The notes: generated by a model not told the origin, from the sequence alone. A DNA stretch of 64,000 nucleotides from Macrocystis pyrifera (GCA_031763025.1 JASSKH010000038.1:1467001-1531000), one strand, 5' to 3'; positions 10,487 through 19,584 are shown, counted from the stretch's first letter. Translations and numbers: made by a program.

Positions 10487-13400
10487 TATAGGTGTCCTGT
10501 ACTCTGAAAAAGGCTTGCATTCGGACATCTCTTTTTGACATAGATCGTGCGCAATACACGCACACCGTTAATCGGTACCGAAAATATGAGATCCAAGGAG
10601 AGGGGAGGTCGCACCATCCTCAAGCTTCGAGGTTGACTCCTCAGCGCGGACGGAGAGCTTGTCCGGTACACGTCGGCGGCCTGAAGACGGCCCGGCTGCT
10701 TTTGTTTTGACGCTTGTCGATGTTGACCTCCCGTGGTCGATGTTGCTGCTGCTGCCGCTGTTGCTGTTGCTGTTGCTGCCGCTGCCGCTGTTGCTGTTGC
10801 TCTTGCTGCTGCTGCCGCTGTTGCTCTTGCTCTTGCTGCTGCTGTTGCTTGCGGTGCTGGGGCTTGTTGTATCGCTGCCTCCGGGCGAGCGACTGGTGCC
10901 TTTCGTTTTCCCTGTGGTCGAGCCATCAGCAGCGGCTGCGAGAAAACGCGATTAGCAACGACAACGTGTCAAGAGCGGGCCGATGACGATACCAGTACCA
11001 CATTTTTTCCCTCCCTACTTTTGCGACCACTGTGTACGAGTTTCGACGTTACACGGCCAAACAATATGAACCCCTTCGAGGTTCTCGTTCAAGATACGGT
11101 ACCCGTTTCAGGTACTGTGCCCCTTGCGAGCGCCTGAAGCCGAGTATACCGATCACCGACGGCTATTCATATACGCGTACCAGGTACAAGGTTTCCCTAG
11201 TTTTCTTAAGCAACCGACGCACACAAGTTCTCTACAGATGTACTTTAATATCCTGCTGCGTGAGTTCTGAACGAGAGCTATACTACCGTGTCTTGTACCT
11301 GGTCTACGGTGGGGTAGGTCGCATTACGCGCACACTACATGGGCACAGCTCTGTTAGTGTACACCAACACGATGGATTTCCAGGTGGGGGGGGGGGGGGG
11401 GAGTTCGCACCGACCGCAACCTGCGAGGTCGACCCCTTAGCGCCGACGGTTGTGTGGCCCTCCGCCCTCCAGCGATCCGATGACAGTGCATCATCCTTCT
11501 TTCTAGCGTGTGTCGATGTCGACCTCCTATGGCTTTTGCTGTTGTTGGTGCTGCTGCTGCTTGTGGTGCCGGCTGTGGGTGCGGCGCTGACTGTGGGAGA
11601 CCCACTGGCGGTGCGCATTGGTTTGACTGAGGCCATGCCACCTGTTGCTGGACGAAATGGAGGGGTTAGACCACAGTACATCAAGAGCCAACCCGTGATG
11701 ATAGCAGCAGTGCAGTGACTTCCAATTTATATTTCACCTGTTCCACGGCCGAACTCCTATAGACACAACACCACCACAGGGAGGGACATAGGCATATTTC
11801 GACGCACTATCCTGGTAAAGTTCAACAGGCCTCCCACGTGCGTCAACGGTGACACGTTTCACACGACCAGAACAAGCATAGTTAGCAGCCGCCAAAATAA
11901 TGGTCAGAGCAGGTACCAACGTGCTACAGCAGTATTCCAGTATAGGTTACGGCCGGGAAAGACGTGGAACTTAAATCTACTGTACAGTAAAAAACAGTTC
12001 GTCCCCGTGGAATCCGTGTACCCCGGGAACGTAAATACCCGACGCGGCCTGGCCAGGGTCGCGATATATTATAACACCACCCGCGCACGATGCGACACCG
12101 CTTGCGGTGCCAGAAGCAATATTGTAGCACAGGCATTCACTTTGAAAAAGTGATAAACGTTTGCAGCTCTCCTACCGGTATCCCGCCGGCACAGCAGTGT
12201 ATCACCACGTGGAATTTAGTTTTCCACCGCAACGTTTTGCGTGGCCTATTTTGTGACCCCAAGCTACTACGTACTGCAGAGCGGCAGGGCATTGAACGGA
12301 TGTGGGAACAACCAGGGTCATAATCACGATCATCATACAACTCGCATCCGTTATGAAATCCACGCCCATAGCGGACGAGCAAATGTACGCGCGATTAAAT
12401 CGAACAGGCACAGCAGTACTCTCACCGACTCCATGAGATGATGTAGATTGGTCGGAGGCATGGGACGGGGCCGCGACGGGAAGTTCCCACGCTGTGGTCA
12501 TCTCGATGTGGTTGACGTAGAAAGTCTCTCCGTCTTTCGTTTTCGTCGCACTCCAGCCTTCGCGGTCAAGGAAAATATGGTACAGGAGTAACACATGGAA
12601 ACCCCGAGTTTACAACGCAGCGTATGATTGAAAAGGGGGGGTGTATTCGATATCATGCATCGTTTGAATTAAGGAGGGGGGGGGGGGGGGGGGGGGTACT
12701 TATTGTCATGCATCGCCGTAGTCGTATGATCATTGACCCCCGCATCCCTACAATGCCGGGATGGCGCATTAGAGAGGGGGGGGGCGTACTCATTTGTTGC
12801 TTGCCTTAAGTCATTTGTCCATTGACCATGCATCCCTTGCGACACGGAGCACCAGAGGGGGGGGGGGAGTATTGTGAAAATAGTTTGATATCGTTGCCCC
12901 CAATAATTTTGTGAGCACCATAATATAAAACAGCGTGTCAAACACGAAGCACAGTAAAAGACTGAAAAAAAACAGTAAAAAACAGTTTTTTGGATGACAC
13001 ACGATAGGGGCGCGCGACACTTTTGGGCCGAAATATTCCTGCCTGATGGGACTTCTGAAGTATGTAACGAACTACCCAATATCGAGTGCTTGTACGTACA
13101 CTACAGTCAGTATTTTTCGTTACAGATCGAGGCTACCCATAGGATTGCTCGTCGGGCTAAGTCACGTTCTACGATAGAGCGTTTTACATATTGGTGGGTG
13201 TGCTTCTTGACGCCCAGGAGTTTTTGAAGAAAATAAACGTAAACCATTGGGTGCACAGCCGACGCCCCCCGGTGGTCTAGAGCTTGAAAGTCCAAAGCAA
13301 TAAAACCAGCATCGTGCCTTTGAACCCCGCCGAGGATAAATCGTCTTTTGTGCAAAGAATATTTACAGAAAGTGGCTACGAGTAGCGTGGCAATGCACAA

Positions 13401-16400
13401 TTTGACGGGAATCGACCAGGGAAGAACCTGTCGAACATTTCCCAGGATACCCGGTATGAATTAAGGCGTGCACCGTGGTTTAGAGGAGGAGGGGACGGGG
13501 GCCTCTACGTGACCGTACTAATGAATATGACCAACGAAAGGGAGGGGGCCGGAGAATTAAGGTAAATATTATACTGTAGATTGGAGCGGGGGAGGGAAGG
13601 TTTAAGCGGATATGGACGCGATACCATGATAATGTTCACCTCTTGGAAGCCTTGGGGCATCCGTACGCGGCTTGTTCAAGCCCGGCGCTGGACTGCCGCG
13701 CTCTTTCTCCTTCATAGTACTGGCAGTAGAACTTGACCTTGCGTGGGGTGCCTCGAGAATGTCGTTGCGAGCAGCAGTAGCAGTAGCAGCAGATGCCCGC
13801 CCCCGCTGCGCTCTCTGTGCTCGCTGCGCTCTCTGCGGGTCGTACGTTAATACCAACAAGGTATAGGGATACATGTTATTTGAAACAATCGTACCAGGTA
13901 CATATTGGGCAATTCGCGGCAAAGGTGTACTGTAGTCGTGGCGATTGGCTTGCTCTCGGGTGTTGACTGAGTGGATCAGTCGTTTCAACCTCGGCAATCA
14001 AACAGCGTTGCTTGCTTCAAGTGGGGGGTAGTATTTGGGTTAACTGTGGAGGTAGGAACTACGGAGTTGTCTCCCTTATTTTCTTTGCATGATGCTTCGC
14101 TTCTTCAACGTTTTCTCCGCCCTCCCCCTCTATTTTATATAGGTTGGGTTTGCGTTGGTTGGCAACTACTCTGTAAAACATGCCGCTCACTACTTGAGCT
14201 ACAGAACCAGGGTACCGTTTTTTGTTTTTTTTTGCGGTCGGTCGGTCACAGCTGGTGGTCGAGTTCGATCATTTGTGGGAGATGAAGAATATGTACTCCG
14301 CACAAGGGGAATTATCGTATCGCGTAATGTTTATGGTAAGGCACCCAAGAGGCAATCACATAGTACTCCCATCGTTGTCTCTGCCAGAAGCTACACCGGG
14401 AATTAATTCAACTCATTGAAGTTGTAATACTTTTGCAAGTCCGCCTCACAAGCGGTTCTTAGTAGGATGCAGCTCACCCTTCATACGACTCGCCGGACAC
14501 CTCACGGCGCTTTGCGCTTGGTGCAAGCAATGCCTACCTGGTCGCTGAAAACCCGACGGACTTCGTTCCGGCGTTTTAGGGAAGCGATCGGAAGTTCTAT
14601 GGCTAAATACATATACCAGGTATATCTATATGACTACGGCCATGCATGATATCTAGTACATCTCTTCTGTCAAGTACACCCCCCCCCCCCCCACCGACCC
14701 CCCCAATAATGGCGTTACTTGTGGTCGTAGCGAAGGCCTTACCTTCGCCTTGTGAACTTCATACATCGATTGCTGGTTTTCTCCGCCACCCCTCCCTCTA
14801 TCAATGATGCCAGTTGTGGTCGTACCGAAGGCCTCACCTTTGAGTTGTGACCTCCATACAACGATCGCCCGACGCCCTCCGCTCTCCAGCCTACGCGACA
14901 GACGGAAGTAGACCCAGGAGGCGCCGCGTGGCAGAGAGTAAGAGGGAGTGTTCGAGCGAGCCCGCTTGCCGCCAGGAGACGATTTTCGCACTCGTCGCAA
15001 GCGCGGTACGTACGTGATAGCTCTTACTTCTCAACAAGAAATTCTGTAGTACTGTACTACAGCAGTACCTTACGGTGGACGATGCGCGAGCGAGTAAGCA
15101 GAACTTGCGGGCACTACGGTGATACCGCAGGAGAAATGGTACAGCATAGTTTCTCCGAAAAAGTTGAGGCGGAACAGGAGTAGTAATTGTTACCAAGCAA
15201 CACCCAACCACGAACCTCCACGAAAAACACAAAATCCAACGAACCTTGCAATTCAAGGTTGTTGGTTGCACTTCGGCCTGTTATCAATAATAACATTTTT
15301 TTACATATTTTGTGACTGGCGGGAGCGCCTCAACTGAAGATCTGACTGGTACACTACAAATATTACTGCACCCGCTCTCTTTGGGACACTGTTAATATAT
15401 CAATATGTGTGTTTACATGTTATTCGACGTATACTTAGGCTACCGTGCTGCGTTTTCGCTTTTTCTCGAGATCAAGGTTTGGGTGAGATGTACAGCGGTT
15501 GGTAGAGCTCCTCGGGCGACGAGCCCCGAAAGGAAGTAGGCGTACCGCTATCATGCCATGGGTCCAACCCTACTACTGTACATACCGTCTACTAATAATA
15601 ATGGCGGATAATTGCACCCACCCAGATGCTCTGGGGTCAAAGTACCTGGAATCATATCTTGATTGCGGTATGTGTTCGGAGAACAGAGGGGGGTGCGCAA
15701 CTGCATGCGGCTTGCATGGAGCGCGTGCAACTTGCACGGGTCGCATGGGTTGCATGGGGAGCCTGCAACGTGCTTGCAACAGCACGCAATTGCATGCAAG
15801 CTTGTAACTTCCTAAATTAACAAGTTGTGTTTTGATTGAACAGGTGCGCTATTGATAGACTTCGGGGTGGGGGAGGACAGCGCCGGGTGGGATCGAAGCG
15901 AGAGTAACTTCCATTTACCATTCCCATGAAGACTATTGAAGTACCATACTCATTCCATACCACTGGAGAGCCTTATCCATGGTTGAAAGTTCCACGACAG
16001 CAAAAGGGCGAGAGGTCTATGTAGCAGCGTTGATTTTCTTTGTGGCGCCATAGTCGCCAGTGAATCGCGTCTCACACCCAGCTTGCGAAGATGCTTTTCG
16101 AGGAAATTTTCTATCTCACTACAAACTGCTGAGTGAGGTGTCTTCCACAGCAGTAGATTAGTACGGTACGATCTTACAGCAGTACGGCAATATCGCTTTC
16201 GACGGGACTAAAAGGACCACTTGCTATTCATACTACTATAGTATGCAATGACATAACGCCTCTTGCATTTTCGTTTAGACACTACTAATCCTACACCTAT
16301 AGTAAGAGATGGGAACAGCAAGATGTGGTTAGATATTGATCGGGACGAGTATGGTTGTTTCTGAGAAGCTGTAATTCTGAAAACAAAAAATAAAAAGTGA

Positions 16401-17098
16401 GAAACTTATGGTCATATGTACCTGGTATGTGGTTAGGCGAGGGTCTGGTGTTTTTGATGTGTATTCCGCTACTAAAAAAGAAAAATCCGGTATGGGTCGC
16501 TATTCCTCTATTATTATTAGTCTAGGCATAGCGTTGTGATCACGGTGCTGTGAAGTAGTATGCGTACGCAGCACATAGATACAACATGATGGCAAAAAAG
16601 AAAACGATCAATCAGAAGGCCAGGCTGAAATTTACAGCGAAATAATGGATTCAGCCGTCGACATGCTGAAGTTACTGCTGCTGTGTTGTGAAAATCGCAC
16701 CCGTTTTCAAACAAGAAAACCAGGCTGGAGCAGGTTTCCTGTTTCATATAATAGGGTGTCCTGCACTGCAGCAGTAGTAGTAGCCGTTGCGAGCCTCGTG
16801 AGCGTAAACACGGCAAGTTCCCCGCATGAATTTTCGCCAGCGTATTGCTAGTAACTCATAAAAATAGTACACTAATCAGTGTAAACAACAACTTCTAATA
16901 AGAGCAGCAGTAACAGTTAGTGGTCGAACTCACCATCATTAAGGCCGGATGGCAGACCCGATCCGCTTTGGTTGTCCCTGAACATGGTGTCTGATATATA
17001 TTTATCTCGGCCTTTCTCTGCCCTCTGCTCTCTCCCGCCTTTCGTGGGACTTGCACCGTCTGAATGAAGTACTGCTGCCCCGCTCAGCCTGCCCGAAC
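2621..17098 (-). CDS. Gene A: two-WW-domain, Ser/Thr-rich scaffold-like protein (multi-exon, 5' end unresolved)
   Basis: Model on the minus strand with sixteen exons: 17098-16934, 13828-13640, 12557-12426 (WW), 11641-11411, 10935-10615, 9870-9664, 9462-9211, 8999-8766, 8436-8203, 7992-7795, 7581-7378, 6946-6683, 6188-6090 (WW), 5607-4442, 3922-3450, 2900-2621. Each acceptor is AG and each donor GT. All exons from 17098 to 6090 are phase 1-1 with lengths divisible by three, and the last junctions are phase 1, 0 and 2, so one frame runs through to TAA. The total is about 1,550 residues. WW domains bind proline-rich or phospho-Ser/Pro ligands; the rest is low-complexity Ser/Thr/Gly/Arg sequence, probably disordered, then a conserved block and an acidic tail. 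The first exon is unknown. Gene B at 28.0-33.6 kb is a paralog. The family is unrecognised, so function, ligand and location in the cell are not inferable beyond the WW domains. Confidence 0.75.
3450..3922 (-). CDS. Gene A 'GMTG' exon (conserved block shared with gene B)
   Basis: The exon is 473 nt, phase 0 in (acceptor TTTACAG) and phase 2 out (donor GTGAGAA). The peptide opens ASSMPELPVLDPSLFGMPG, continues Gln-rich (AQQQDLHA) and has an amphipathic stretch AGLGEGMGNFMKKIATAP. It leads into the best conserved block, KVKPPPQGFIGMTGDGFPIPG, and ends TKIVNGEIGSGLDMAGVG. Gene B's exon at 29518-30137 aligns along its length (DPALFGM, KGIGKLMTKLGTAP, then a GYVGMTGGGFTIPG block). I do not recognise the block. 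The conservation against a fast-evolving Ser-rich background suggests it is the functional module. Confidence 0.8.
4442..5607 (-). CDS. Gene A large Ser-rich exon with internal 30-residue repeats
   Basis: The 1,166-nt exon enters in phase 1 (acceptor ACATACAG) and leaves in phase 0 (donor GTAAGT after ..SSDASIE). It starts with an Arg/Ala/Ser-rich part and a basic region (ADKRARPKGSEDAGKRART, a possible nuclear signal). Then follow about seven copies of a 30-residue unit of the type SKxRDDRT-GxSREGSAS-xSSxARTASNxSG, and a tail with KSARGGRATHSGQ and ATGQATE. The corresponding exon of gene B has the tail but not the expanded repeat. Arg/Ser-dense composition could make it a phosphorylated disordered region. 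The plus-strand frame over it is a shadow. Confidence 0.75.
4600..5265 (-). repeat. 90-bp coding tandem repeat (about 7 copies)
   Basis: Diverged in-frame repeats of 30 codons lie within the large Ser-rich exon of gene A. Each unit has a charged 'DDRT' or 'DERT' core, a Pro/Ser or 'SREG' segment and a Ser/Asn-rich end. The units keep the frame, so expansion has been selected for or tolerated at the protein level. Confidence 0.75.
6090..6188 (-). CDS. Gene A exon encoding the second WW domain
   Basis: A 99-nt exon, phase 1-1, that is almost exactly one WW domain: it starts W-S-V-A-L-S-K-S-G-R-R, has YYVNEIDKTT in the middle and R-W-E-K-P near the end. The acceptor is CGGCAG and the donor GTGGGTG. 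It has the same length, phases and splice context as the WW exon of gene B at 31565-31663, with about two thirds of residues identical. A domain-sized exon with symmetrical phase-1 flanks can be duplicated or moved without breaking the frame. Confidence 0.85.
6683..6946 (-). CDS. Gene A array exon, last before second WW
   Basis: The 264-nt phase 1-1 exon starts TISGMVSGNPRPARTAP and contains a run of eight Ser (CAG/CTG microsatellite on the DNA level). It ends GPGVQVPEG at donor GTTAGAG. The donor is the one array donor that does not follow the GTGCGN/GTACGN type. It ends in a charged segment (ARENERDQPAVG) not seen in the other members. Confidence 0.7.
7378..8436 (-). CDS. Gene A array exons 8436-8203, 7992-7795 and 7581-7378
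   Basis: These three exons (78, 66 and 68 codons) are the closest members of the array. Shared segments are NPRPT in two of them, then TSGRR(R/H), EPS(S/F)VG(A/T)KQ(P/S)T and QLP(H/Q)G. Exon 8436-8203 has an additional STPRKSTPTTDTT segment. Donors are GTACGA, GTGCGA and GTGCGA, each followed within a few bases by a C run on the sense strand. Intron sequence downstream of the C runs is also conserved between copies (for example the GGAGTGCATTGT stretch), so the duplication unit included exon plus intron of about 420 bp. Confidence 0.75.
8766..9870 (-). CDS. Gene A array exons 9870-9664, 9462-9211 and 8999-8766
   Basis: Three phase 1-1 exons of 69, 84 and 78 codons. Exon 9870-9664 has a Ser run then a basic Arg-rich stretch and ends LKLSHG. 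Exon 9462-9211 has an Asn/Thr run (NTNTNTKGSS) and ends SAQIPDG. Exon 8999-8766 has Asn/Ser runs and ends TSQRPIG. Donors are GTACGCC, GTGCGCC and GTGCGAA. They keep the start and end motifs of the array but the middles have diverged by microsatellite-like expansion. Confidence 0.65.
10197..10301. mobile_element. MITE family M1, copy 1 (inside a gene A intron)
   Basis: About 105 bp, nearly a perfect inverted repeat: it starts TTACGGGGGTCCATAGTTAA and ends ACTATGGACCCCCGTAA, with AAATATTGTCAGTAAAAATAG and ATATAGGTTTTTATGTATA in the centre. TA lies on both sides. No coding capacity. A TA target and short size fit a Tc1/mariner-type MITE, though superfamily assignment is inference. Confidence 0.8.
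10440..10490. repeat. (ATT)n microsatellite
   Basis: About 16 ATT units inside a gene A intron. Confidence 0.95.
10615..11641 (-). CDS. Gene A array exons 11641-11411 and 10935-10615
   Basis: Exon 11641-11411 (77 codons) starts GGMASVKPMRTASGSP and ends TSQVAVG before donor GTGCGAA, with a long C run right behind it. Exon 10935-10615 (107 codons) is the longest member because of an (Asn/Ser/Gly)n tract encoded by CTG/GCN-type repeats on the plus strand, and ends STSKLEDG before donor GTGCGAC. Both are phase 1-1. Large plus-strand Leu-rich frames over the same DNA are antisense shadows of the Ser codons. Confidence 0.65.
12426..12557 (-). CDS. Gene A exon encoding the first WW domain
   Basis: The 132-nt exon is phase 1-1. 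The peptide begins GWSATKTKDGETFYVNHIEM and continues TTAWELP, giving the WW hallmarks: first Trp, central aromatic pair (FY), His/Asn turn, second Trp and Pro. A 17-residue Ser-rich tail (ASDQSTSSHGVG) leads to donor GTGAGAG. The acceptor is AAG, weaker than the CAG of other exons. WW domains bind short proline-rich motifs. The loop differs from the second WW of the gene at 6090-6188, so ligand preference may differ. Confidence 0.75.
13640..13828 (-). CDS. Gene A exon, Ala/Gln/Arg then Ser-rich (array-type end)
   Basis: The exon is 189 nt, phase 1-1. It opens with a QRAQRAQRG repeat, then Ala/Thr-rich and Ser-rich stretches, and ends TDAPRLPRG at donor GTGAAC, matching the 'LPxG' end of the array exons downstream. 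The acceptor is less certain: AG before 13828 keeps phase 1, and an AG seven bases upstream (GCAG) would break the phase. It lies 5' of the first WW exon. Confidence 0.5.
14690..14890 (-). repeat. Tandem duplication of about 105 bp with paired donor-like sites; possible relic WW exon
   Basis: Two related segments (around 14710-14770 and 14815-14875) each carry, on the minus strand, AAG followed by GTRAGGCCTTCG, that is a donor-like site. Upstream of the inner copy a pyrimidine tract and TAG acceptor at 14891 precede a GC-TGG start like that of the first WW exon (peptide GWRAEGVGRSLYGGHNSK). It may be a decayed half-WW exon inside the intron of gene A. No second Trp follows. Confidence 0.25.
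14900..16930. other. Gene A intron or intergenic DNA without supported exon
   Basis: I find only short frames with no splice-consistent Ser-rich exon. The sequence contains CAG/GTAC-type motifs, a small GC-rich tract of GCATGC/TTGCA repeats around 15700-15800 and one TACCWGGTA at 16419. It is probably intron between the exons at 17098 and 13828. Confidence 0.35.
16934..17098 (-). CDS. Gene A, most upstream modelled exon (Ser/Gly-rich)
   Basis: Acceptor CTTGGCAG before 17098 and donor GTGAGT after 16934 give a 165-nt, phase 1-1 exon. The peptide starts GSGRLSGAAVLHSDGASP, has a basic middle (GGREQRAEKGRDK) and ends GSGLPSGLNDG, like the 'LPxG' ends of the array exons. About 3.1 kb of intron separates it from the next exon. 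Assignment to gene A rests on matching phase, strand and end motif. Confidence 0.5.
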
Positions 17099-17208
17099 CT
17101 GCCAAGTATCATAGAAGAGTTGTAAATGGCATTAATCAGTGCAGCGAAGCAAAAGATCTCATGGCCTTTTCGACTGCTAATCGCGATCGCGAAAGGGAAA
17201 AACTATTA

Positions 17209-17313
17209 TCACGGGGGACCATAGTAAATAGGACCTAATAGTGTTAGTAAAAATAGCGATATATATAGGTTTTTAATTGTGCCATAGGTCCTATTTACTA
17301 TGGCCCCCCGTAA
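17209..17313. mobile_element. MITE family M1, copy 2
   Basis: Same architecture as copy 1: CACGGGGGACCATAGTAAAT at the left and TTTACTATGGCCCCCCGTAA at the right. It sits 35 bp upstream of a SINE head. Confidence 0.8.
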
Positions 17314-17348
17314 TAGTAGCGCCGCTGTAACTGGATGACTCTATACCC

Positions 17349-17668
17349 CCGGTGGCTTGGTAGGTGGTCCGCGTGCCTGTCGAGATCAATTTCGTGGGTT
17401 CAAGTCCCACCGAGTGCATGCTCATAGGGACTTTTTCTTGCATAAAGAATTGATAAGCGGAAAGCGCGAAAGCGTGAGTTGGCTACATTCGATGAAAATC
17501 GACGAGCAGTGGGAATGCTGAACCCTATGCGCGACAAAAAATAAAGGCACGTACCGGGGGGGGGGAGAAGGGACGACACCTGTGACCACGGCTTGTCCAG
17601 AAGATCGTCGAGGGTAAAACCTCCTACGAGTGGGCTGGGAAGTAAAAGTGATGGATAAAAAAAAAAAA
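17349..17668 (+). mobile_element. tRNA-derived SINE family S1, copy 1 (full length)
   Basis: The head has an A-box-like TGGCTTGGTAGGTGG and a B-box-like GGGTTCAAGTCCC, 43 bp apart, as in a tRNA-related pol III promoter. A roughly 240-bp body follows (landmarks GGAAAGCGCGAAAGCGTGAG, CCCTATGCGCGA, GGCACGTACCGGGGG, CACGGCTTGTCCAGAAG) and the element ends in GTGATGGAT plus an A run. It is not a working tRNA, as no acceptor stem can be formed. Three other copies lie within 5 kb. Confidence 0.8.
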
Positions 17669-18131
17669 TGAAAAACGAAACTGGCTGCTGAATACAACTG
17701 AGGTGCTAAAGCAGTACATTTTACTTCGAAGTATACGCAGTATCAGACACAGATTGCAAACGGGCAATTTTTTAGTAGTGGGGCCTGGGGGAGGCGAAAA
17801 AAAGAAGAGAGGGAAACATTTCCAAGGCTTGCGCAGGCATTCTCGATACGGGTCGCTCAAGTTTTCGAGTTTTGTGTTGTTGCTCGTGCCATGTATGTGC
17901 TCTCTGCTGCGACGCCAGCTCGAGCGCATTAATTGGAACCTCGCCGTGAAAATAGCCGCATTCGAACGATCTTGTGTAGAGCTACATCATAGTCATTTAT
18001 TAAATCACCTCAATTCGTCCGAGCATGCGGGATATTTATGAATGGCCCCAGCCATCCACGACGCCGAATGATACGTACGTGCCATTCTGGGCAATAATGT
18101 AACGGCCGTTTGGTCTCCATATTTATGCCTC

Positions 18132-18320
18132 AACGGTCCTTACAATTCCGCCACGCTCTTCCCAAAGCCCCCCCCTCGTCTCTTCTCGCCAATAGACGTT
18201 CGGATCTGGGGGAGTAGGCGCTCTCTCTCTACGACAATAACACACAGCAGCTATACACTGCAATAACAGCAGTAACGACATAACTAATCCCCGTGATCGT
18301 ACGAGTTCCAACATATGCAT
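18132..18320 (-). CDS. Candidate first exon with signal-peptide-like N terminus
   Basis: The frame starts with ATG at 18320 and has a hydrophobic core (MSLLLLLQCIAAVCYC) followed by a polar Pro-rich stretch. A possible donor GTAAGG follows codon GGA-ATT near 18132 and would leave a phase-0 end. The next modelled exon of gene A (17098) needs a phase-1 donor, so a further exon would have to lie between. That gap contains a SINE and a MITE. It could be the secretory start of gene A, a separate small gene, or chance. Confidence 0.25.
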
Positions 18321-18377
18321 AATATATGCTTGCTGTCGGGGTGTCGAGGTGGCTCTGCCTCTGGTTTTTATACGTTT

Positions 18378-18880
18378 CGGAGTTTTTGGTTCTCGCTCTC
18401 AACCGCTTGACAATTTGTCAAGTTTGCCATCGTACCCTTCTTCCTCTACTGCTGCTGCTGTGATCTGTGCCTCCAGTCTTGGGGTTGTATGGTGGCATCA
18501 CACGAACGATTGGGCGACGTGCTTGCTGCGCGGTCGTCAGATGTGTTTCCTCCATCGAGAGCTTTCTATCTGGCGTGAGGTGCTTCTGCTGCAGGCGCTA
18601 TGCCGTGCTGCGGATGGGCGGCGGAATTGACAAGCTAGGTTCTTCAAGTCATCATCCAATCAGCGTACGAATTCTGTCACAATTTGGTTGGTTTTAGTGT
18701 GTGTGATTGGCCTACGTCACACAGGTTTCAGGCCCCAACACTGCGAAATTGCCCGCAAACGTGACTTTGTGACACGAAACCCTCAATCAAAAAGCCAGCT
18801 GTTGTCTTTTTAAGTTTATTTTTCTTAAATACGTATAAATTTGAATGAATTCATAAATGGGGATGGGGTGCTATTATCGG
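18378..18880. other. Non-coding stretch, nothing recognised
   Basis: I see no domain or repeat family here. A plus-strand frame 18349-18630 is open but has no recognisable features. Confidence 0.3.
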
Positions 18881-18901
18881 ATATGTTGTTGTTGTTGTTG
18901 C

Positions 18902-18936
<35 letters not shown>
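18881..18936. repeat. (TTG)n microsatellite
   Basis: Roughly 17 TTG units, one interrupted by CTG. It abuts the left end of an R2 repeat copy, as TG- or TTG-type microsatellites also do at other R2 copies. Confidence 0.9.
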
Positions 18937-19145
18937 TCTTCACATTAAACCGTTCTTTCTACCCGTCGACATCCAGCACAACCAGTGTCCGTGCCGATTC
19001 TTCAATCCTAGAGAGCAGGAGAGATACAAGTTCTGTGGTCACAAAGCTACGCCACAGAGATACTACCTTGCCACGTATGCAATCCAATGAAATGCCATGT
19101 CATCATACTGCGTACGACAGGCACGACGTACCCATTCCATGACCT
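18937..19145 (+). repeat. R2 repeat, diverged copy
   Basis: It starts TTCTTCACATTAAACCGTTC, then has CCGTCGACATCCAGCA, CAGTGTCCGTGCCGATTCTT and TGTGGTCACAAAGCTACG. This matches the copies at 36386, 39490, 40900 and 45649. Similarity fades towards the A-rich end. Confidence 0.7.
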
Positions 19146-19258
19146 AGAGAAACAAAACGAAACAAAGAGAAATAAACAAAAACAAAAACAAAAACAAAGA
19201 CAATTCGAAGGAGAAAAGAAACAAAAAAAGAAACAAAAATATACGTGGTATATTTATA

Positions 19259-19581
19259 TTTTTTATTTTTTTTTTCATCACTTTTACTTTCCAGCCCACT
19301 CGTAGGAGGTTTTACCCTCGACGATCTTCTGGACAAGCCGTGGTCACAGGTGTCGTCCCTTCTCCCCCCCGGTACGTGCCTTTTTAGTTTTTATCGCGCA
19401 TAGGGTTCAGCATTCCCACTGCTCGTCGATTTTCATCGAATGTAGCCAACTCACGCTTTCGCGCTTTCCGCTTGTCAATTTTTTATGCAAGAAAAAGTCC
19501 CTATGAGCATGCACTCTGTGAGACTCGAACTCACGAAATTGATCTTGACAGGCTCGCGGACCACCTACCAAGCCACCGGGG
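19259..19581 (-). mobile_element. SINE S1, copy 2 (full length, minus)
   Basis: A T run at the left (the A tail), the body in reverse complement and the tRNA-like head (GAGACTCGAACTCACG, CCACCTACCAAGCCACC) at the right. It lies directly beside the diverged R2 copy. Confidence 0.8.
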
Positions 19582-19584
19582 ACG

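Larger units (their letters stand above)
6683..11641 (-). repeat. Array of nine duplicated Ser/Thr-rich exons of gene A
   Basis: Nine exons (11641-11411, 10935-10615, 9870-9664, 9462-9211, 8999-8766, 8436-8203, 7992-7795, 7581-7378, 6946-6683) encode 77, 107, 69, 84, 78, 78, 66, 68 and 88 codons. All are phase 1-1. Acceptors recur as CAG with GTGG or GG just after. Starts read like TGGxxSG-NPRP. The middle is Ser/Thr/Gly. Ends read like TSGRRRxDEPSSVGAKQPT then QLPHG at the donor. Exons 7581, 7992 and 8436 are the most alike, and their introns are alike too, which points to recent tandem duplication. Sequence similarity falls with distance from that core. The encoded region forms the linker between the two WW domains and is probably disordered. 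Confidence 0.8.

Noticed and set aside
10659-11137. Leu-, Cys- and Ala-rich plus-strand frames
   Set aside because: They are shadows of CTG/GCN microsatellite DNA inside array exons of gene A.
11734-11919. Minus frame with a hydrophobic start (MVPALTIILAAANYACSG)
   Set aside because: It lies in the intron between the first WW exon and the next array exon; no acceptor or donor keeps the phase.
17349-17425. Possible tRNA gene
   Set aside because: The same head is repeated with a common 240-bp body and A tail, so it is a SINE, not a tRNA gene.
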